From positions 62,001 through 126,000 of the forward strand of contig JACGCK010000022.1 of assembly GCA_014925825.1 (NCBI GenBank): a DNA stretch of 64,000 nt, in the 5' to 3' direction. A program made the translations under genes and the position numbers. How positions within the stretch are numbered: position 1 is the stretch's first letter; each line of letters starts with the position of its first letter. Positions 58,613-64,000 of the stretch are shown here, piece after piece. This DNA is from Pholiota molesta. Lineage: Eukaryota > Basidiomycota > Agaricomycetes > Agaricales > Strophariaceae. The notes under the pieces were generated by a model. That model was not told the DNA's origin. It made no database searches and saw nothing but the letters and a program-made list of their open reading frames with translations.

Positions 58613-59941
58613 TCAATCTTTGTCGACAATAGTAGAAGCGCGCAGATCATTAATATAGAGATCCTCGGTATCAACTTGCGCTACCCACAACTGCCACGCT
58701 CGCCCCAAGCTAGACCGACATGAGCTTTGTGCATGTAAAACATGGGAACGCACTCACAGTGAAGCACTTTCAGTCGTAGTTGCACCATCCATCGCCTCTC
58801 TTGCCGTAAGCCCTACGTCCTTTCCCAACATCCTAGCCTGGAATTGTACTTTCGCGTCCTGCAGCGTATAAAACGCCCTAAAGACCGCATCGCGCACGGA
58901 GGATCCACGTACGGCCATTCCATGCCCTTTCATCAGAACGACCTGTGTAGAATTCTAGAATGAGTCTAGTCTTTCAATTGTGGGATGATTTTATCGTACG
59001 CCGCTATCTGTTGAAAACGAGCCAGCTAGGGCATCGCCCAAGGCTTCTGTACGGATTAGCATATCGTGAAGTTGATCCTCGGGAAGTATACTTGTCGGCA
59101 GTTTTCCGGTGTCGAATATGGGTGTTCCTTTTGTGCCAATCGATCCTGCCTTGAATGGTGCAAGATATATGAAGGGCGGTGAATATATCATTAAATATTG
59201 CGCGAAGATAGAAAATGACCTACTGTGTGCATTTGTGCTGTAAGAGGTATGCCTGCCGCCGCAAATGGGAGAATATCTGTTGTGTGACTATGGACAACAC
59301 CTTGCACATCGGGGAATGCTTGATAGATCTGAGTAATAGTGAAGATGTTAGAACATATTCTGACCAATTTAAACGGGCTACAAAACTACCTGAGAATGAA
59401 TGAAGCGCTCTGCAAAGCCAGCTGGGACATTAGCGCCCGTAACGGAAGTGTTAAAAGTCAAGGATAATGCCGTTGCATTGTTGATATCGTAGCTGGTGGA
59501 AAATATAACAGCAATAAGACAATTAATTGGCCAATGCCTTCTGAATTACATACGTGATGATTGATTGAGAAGTTGCAAGCGCTGGTGCCAGAGAGAATGA
59601 CCTGTATCGCTTTAAACTTCAGCTACCGAAAGCAAATTGGCCATTTTCATACTCACATAAAGAATTCGCTCGTGTTATCGGGGTTTCGTACGGATACATG
59701 TCCAAAGGCGTCAACAATATCTAAGAAATGCAGAATATCTGGGGTCCAATTGAGCGCACACGGCCATCAGTCTCAAGCCCGAATAAAGAATCAAACTAGC
59801 GAACGTACGCCCCGCATCCAAAAGGTCTGTTGTGGCGCTCAGGACTGCTGGAGAGACGCTCTTCGCCGCCTTAGAAATTGCGAATGCGCCGGTCCATGTG
59901 TATGCAAATGCGAGCCCGCACAAAATTCGGGAGATGTGCAT
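58613..59941 (-). CDS. Secreted class II aldolase/adducin-domain protein
   Basis: Starts at 59941 with a signal peptide (MHISRILCGLAFAYTWTGAF). The class II aldolase fold is marked by GHIVDAFGHVSVRNPD, then AERFIHSQIYQAFPDVQG, the zinc-binding VVHSHTTDILPFAAAG and VVLMKGHGMAVRG, which supplies the third histidine. The C-terminus is LYINDLRASTIVDKD, stop at 58613-58615. About six short introns are required; all major ones are GT-AG. Family members include fuculose-phosphate aldolase, ribulose-phosphate epimerase and decarboxylase- or hydratase-like enzymes, so the reaction cannot be fixed. A secreted copy next to a secreted dioxygenase suggests a role on extracellular aromatic breakdown products, but this is inference. 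The acidic residue that acts as base in true aldolases could not be assigned. Confidence 0.82.
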
Positions 59942-61046
59942 TTCAAGTTCGGGAGGAGGCGCGGAGGAGGCGTTCGACGTCGCCCACTGCTGAGTTTTAT
60001 GTATTTTTGAGACTGCGCTATTTCGTTAATTTCCCGTGGGATGCGACTCAGAATATAGGCGTTCCAGAAGCGATTGTGTCCAACTTCTTCCAAACTACGT
60101 CTCTGCAGGACGGAAATCGCAGCAAAAGCAATTCATAGACTTGGTCACCTGTGCACTGATCTTGACTATAAGTTGAAGAAGCCACATATGATCTATCACA
60201 GAATCGCGCATAAATAGCACGCTCCGTATTTTTGGATGAAGCGGATATTGCGGGCCTCCCTATCCAAATCAGCAGCTTTTCAGAAAGGTACTACTTGGGT
60301 ACTACTTGCAATAGCTCAGTAATCGATTGACTGACCAAGGTTGGAAGACTTCACGCATTTACACGCTAGTGGGGCTCGTCTACCTCTGGATTGGTGATGA
60401 TTTGTTGGACTAACAATACAGATGAGAATTCTCCCACAAGACTTACCGAAACGCAGCAGTCGTGTTTATTCTTGAACAGCTGAGAGTTATCTTGGCACGA
60501 ATACCACATCTGGGTCTGTTGACAATGAGGTTGATCATTATTGAGAGAACTTAGCTGCGAGTACATCTGGGATTTCAGGATTGGGAAATATCAAGTCAAC
60601 CATAACTCATCTTCATCAGCTCTTCCTGAAATTCTTGATTTCGTTATTGGTCGTTCTCGATGTGCCCGGCCTTTTTCCATTGATTCCACTCCAAGACGCG
60701 TACTGCACGGGCCGTTCTTCACCCGTTCTTAATGCAATTATTGTCGTCCGTGAGAAGGATCACCAGAGGTATTTTTGCTTCAACCATGGATGATCAGTCT
60801 GCGGGGATAGTTTCGAGGGGCGAAGAGGGTAGGGAAAAGTTGTCTTTTGTACAAGAAATGACACAGAGAGGAAGATGTGGAGAGGACAAGGGCGGCGTCG
60901 GCCAATGCACGAGGGTAAGTAATCGTAAATTTGTCTCCAGCATGGAATCATTCTTATGAAGTGTACATGCATCATCTAAAGACGACACTCTTTCAGTTCC
61001 ACCTTGGAGAAACTTACTAGCTATATAGTTCGATTTGGGTGGGACA
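59942..61046. other. Intergenic region, no supported gene
   Basis: Promoter side of the class II aldolase gene and 3' side of the muconate-cyclase-like gene. Plus-strand open stretches (60541-60959) interrupt one another and show no domain. No repeats or RNA genes seen. Confidence 0.45.
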
Positions 61047-62474
61047 TCAATCCAACCATATCGCATGGCTCGCTCCTTGTATTCTCTTCTCTTGCGAATT
61101 CATAGATGCTTCGTCGGTATTTGAGGGCCACTCCGCCACGACATTGACACCGCCATTGCCCCATCCATTCCACTCCAAAACGCGTACTGCACCCGTCCCG
61201 AGGCAGACGCAGTCTCGTCGTCGTCATCGGTGAGAAGAATCCACAATCCATCACCGGATGAGTCTTTGGTCGAGATATCGATTGCGTTGGCTTTACCGCC
61301 CGACGTAGGCGTCTGATATCGTTCGGCGTCGGTGGGATGGGATGTGAAACGCCCTTCTTCGTCGAGGGGGAATATACTAAGCCACCCTCGTGTGTCAGAT
61401 GTCGCTCCGCGTGTGGTAGCAATTAGTACTTTCGGGTTTGGACTGGCCGAAGTCGAGGGAGAGAGCATGAGGGTGTCGCCGCGAAAAGAGTGGGACAGGT
61501 CCGAGGGGCTCGTCAGGTCATTTGGTAGAAGAGAGCGAGAGTGAATGTATTCAAGCGTTGTTGGCAGGATTTGATATGCGTCCACATAATTCGCTAGAAT
61601 AACAAGGACTCAGCCTTTGATAATTTTGGGAGCATGTTCTGACGAACAATGTTCAGTTACACAATATAGTACCTTGCCATTGGGATGGATTTTGACATGG
61701 CGAGGACCGTCGTTCGCATTTGTTCCACGTGGCGAAACAACGGAAGAAACATGCGTTAGAAGACCATTCGCTGATCGAAGGTACACCTCGATGGAGTGGG
61801 TGCCTAGTACAGGTACAAATGCTTGTTCACCAGATGGTGTGAATTCGATACCATGGGACCCATATCGCTATAAGTGATGTCTTCAGCGTTACAGTATAGT
61901 TATTATGACTTCATTGAACAGACCAATGCTTTCCTAGTCTTGTCCGCTTTCTCTAGTTCGCCATCTGATACAAAAATATTTCTTGGATCTTTTCCTCTAG
62001 TTGCCCTGTGTTCGGGTTAATTAGGTGTGTTTCACCCGTGGGTCCGCCGGTCGAATAAGCATATTTATAAGGCGGAGGAATTGTGATGTACGATGAAGTA
62101 GCCGCTGGAAATGCTTGAAAAGAAGAAATTTGTATAAATGACTTCATGAACTCACTGATTGGGACAGTGTTGATGTGGGTGACCCTCCATGGATCCGAGC
62201 GCTCTACATTCCAACTCGAAAGGGAAGGTGGGAGCGCCCAGCTAGTGGTATATATGTGGTCTTTGTGTTGGCTGGCTGCCAGATACTGATGGGGTCCATA
62301 CGCAGGTACCGTTTGCAAGCAAGATATTGATCGGTCAGAGGGAGAAAAGGCTAGCAGAAATAGAGATAGAGATCGAAATGAGCCCGATAAGATATGACGA
62401 ATAGGAGCAGGATCCGTGTTATTTCCCCAGGAAGTACTTGTATGCCCAAGGTCTAGAACGTTTTGGATGTCCAT
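61047..62474 (-). CDS. Carboxy-cis,cis-muconate cyclase-like protein (7-bladed beta-propeller lactonase)
   Basis: In fungi, 3-carboxy-cis,cis-muconate lactonizing enzyme converts the product of protocatechuate 3,4-cleavage to 3-carboxymuconolactone. The start at 62474 reads MDIQNVLDLGHTSTSW; later blocks are SLFLLAFSPSDRSI, HIYTTSWALPPSLSSWNVER, RYGSHGIEFTPSGEQAFVP, GTHSIEVYLRS, NDGPRHVKIHPNGKVLYCV, NYVDAYQI and, near the end, GKANAIDIS, with a C-terminus GASHAIWLD (stop 61047). The repeated H-x-x-x-P-x-G-K/E-x-x-Y/F pattern is that of the lactonase propeller. Two single missing bases are implied, in the A5 run near 61976 and near 61130. No signal peptide is seen, so it is probably cytosolic, unlike its two neighbours. 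True CMLE is one option; a generic lactonase is another. Confidence 0.8.
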
Positions 62475-63204
62475 AGCAGTTTATTAGCAGGTCAGAGTCG
62501 AAGCCAGCAATTTGAGGCACTGATTCGGGAAAGCGTCGGAGTCGGGCTGATTGATGATGCTGGGTAGTAGTAGTTGGCCTTTTCTTGGTCCGTCTAGTAT
62601 CTCACTTGGAACTAGAATACGTCAGGAATTAGGCCAGGATGGGTATTGTACGCAGATCAGCTAGCTGAAGCTGCATCAACTGAGCATGAACGAAGCCGAG
62701 CCCCTGTATAATGCATTGAATCGGAGATCAAATAGCAACTGATGTGGCTTGGTCCTATGAGTCGATATTCGATACCTGTTAACGCTACTAACGAAGTACT
62801 GCCTGGCGAAAAAGACATATTGCGAACTGCGTTTACGAGACCTCAGCTCATGGCCTCGGGCGTTAACATTCAAATTCATCCTGCAAGGAATACGGATCTC
62901 TGACCCACCAAGACTCAATGCGGAAGTTGCCGAGTTACTGGTTCCCGGACTCCCTATCTCTCCCGACCTTCCATCGCCCCCATCTCAATTGGACTCGAAC
63001 GAAGTTAAGGCCACTAATCTGACCTAAAGTTAACTGCTTTGTGACAAGGTACTAGAAGAACTCGGTTCACATTGCTCGAGTGAGTCCCGGTTTATCACTG
63101 TAACCCTCATCGATTTACGATATTCTGTTGGGCTCCTCATTGTCTGCCTTGACATTACCTTTTTTGTCGAAGAAACCTCTCAATAGATCAGCAGAACCAC
63201 GATT
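62475..63204. other. Divergent intergenic region
   Basis: Between the muconate-cyclase-like gene (-) and the right-edge F-box gene (+), so both promoters should lie here. A minus-strand open stretch at 62676-62918 has no recognised domain. An upstream ATG for the F-box protein at about 63128 is in a different frame from the F-box. Confidence 0.45.
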
Positions 63205-64000
63205 ATGCCTGCTTCTGTCGGGATCGATATGGATTTCACTTACGATGATCTTCCGCCAGAACTTGTGGATCATATTCTCCGATATGCGTGCATCCTGTCG
63301 CCCTCGTTCTGTCTTGTTTTGAGCCAGACATCTTCTTGGGCCCGTAAACTTGCGCTGCCATACCTCTACTCAACGATGATTCTCAAGGACGTGCGGACAA
63401 CCAAGCTCGTCTGGGAGAATATGGTCAAGCGTCCAATTGATGATCAAGCTCTAGGTTATCATGTTCGAAGTGTCTGGACTAAATTCGTATGCGAGAAGTT
63501 TCTGGATATATTTCGCAGATGTGATCAACTATCCAAACTGGCTCTGAGGGAACAGGATTTTCGCTTCATTATATACCTTTCTTCCGTTCAACTCCCCACT
63601 TCGGAACTATACATCTCGGAACAAACCATCTCTTGTAAACCAGATATACATCTCCTCATATTCAGCGCCAGAAATGGAAGCTGGTCCTTTCCACCCCCCG
63701 ACGCCATGCTCGGACTGCCCGTTTCACCTTTCTATAGTAAGATTACCCATCTGCGACTTGGACAGATGGGGCCATACGAATATAGAAACCTGGCTCATTT
63801 GACCCGTCTTTCCCATATTGCGTTCCCTTATCACCTCCCCCGAGAGCAATTTCTACCAAACCTCCTCGCGTGTTTGATCTTCCATCAATGACATCCCTTG
63901 TTGTGGTGCTGCTGACAGACAAACTGTCCGAAGAGGAGCGCTTCACGCTCTAAAGTGGGTTGTCGATATGCGCAAAAAGAGCCATCGAGTGTCGGCCGTT
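63205..64000 (+). CDS. F-box protein, 3' part beyond the window
   Basis: The ATG at 63205 gives MPASVGIDMDFTYDDLPPEL with the F-box DLPPELVDHILRYACIL, followed by WARKLALPYLYSTMILKD, the usual sequence after the F-box in Agaricomycete proteins, and leucine-rich segments (ITHLRLGQMGPYEYRNLAHL). A frame change near 63870-63885 takes the reading to MTSLVVVLLTDKLSEEERF, and another near 63950 to LKWVVDMRKKSHRV, which runs off the right edge. Both fit one missing base each. Probable SCF adaptor; target unknown. Confidence 0.7.

Overview
The window looks like nuclear DNA of a filamentous basidiomycete, most likely an Agaricomycete. Genes are split by many short introns (about 50-60 bp, GT-AG with two apparent GC-AG exceptions). 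Ribosomal protein uS11 has a first coding exon consisting only of its ATG. The gene content (F-box/LRR proteins, a microsomal P450, a secreted intradiol dioxygenase, RING-coiled-coil proteins) is typical of mushroom-forming fungi. No prokaryotic operon logic, IS element or CRISPR array is visible.

Layout. 2.6-4.8 kb: RING gene 1 (+). 6.5-7.4 kb: longin-type R-SNARE (VAMP7-like, -). 8.5-8.9 kb: small HTH protein resembling the cyanase N-terminal domain alone (-). 9.6-10.3 kb: uS11/RPS14 (+). 11.0-13.2 kb: PlsC-type acyltransferase (+). 13.7-16.4 kb: RING gene 2 (+). 16.4-26.1 kb: gene-poor, with a 114-bp tandem duplication and a ~330-bp GC-rich tandem repeat. 26.2-28.2 kb: RING gene 3 (+), followed by about 2 kb of pyrimidine-rich DNA and more gene-poor sequence. 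34.2-36.4 kb: cytochrome P450 (-). 38.0-40.0 kb: GLE1 mRNA-export factor (-). 40.4-41.4 kb: kinase-like protein (-). 43.1-44.2 kb: F-box/LRR protein (-). 48.0-51.8 kb: F-box/WD40 protein (-). 52.5-56.3 kb: a tandem pair of F-box-type genes (-). 56.6 kb: intron-containing tRNA-Arg(ACG) (+). 56.9-62.5 kb: secreted intradiol dioxygenase, secreted class II aldolase-like protein and carboxymuconate-cyclase-like beta-propeller, all on the minus strand. The right edge cuts an F-box gene (+).

Themes. (1) Three RING paralogs lie within 26 kb and share, at the same place and phase, a constitutive-looking 4-nt microexon. (2) The three aromatic-catabolism-like genes at 56.9-62.5 kb could act on related substrates (ring cleavage and muconate lactonisation). 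(3) Many genes, including probable housekeeping genes such as GLE1 and the R-SNARE, are interrupted by single-base frame breaks, nearly all deletions and mostly in short homopolymers. This looks more like uncorrected sequencing error than gene death, so gene models here need polishing before functional inference.
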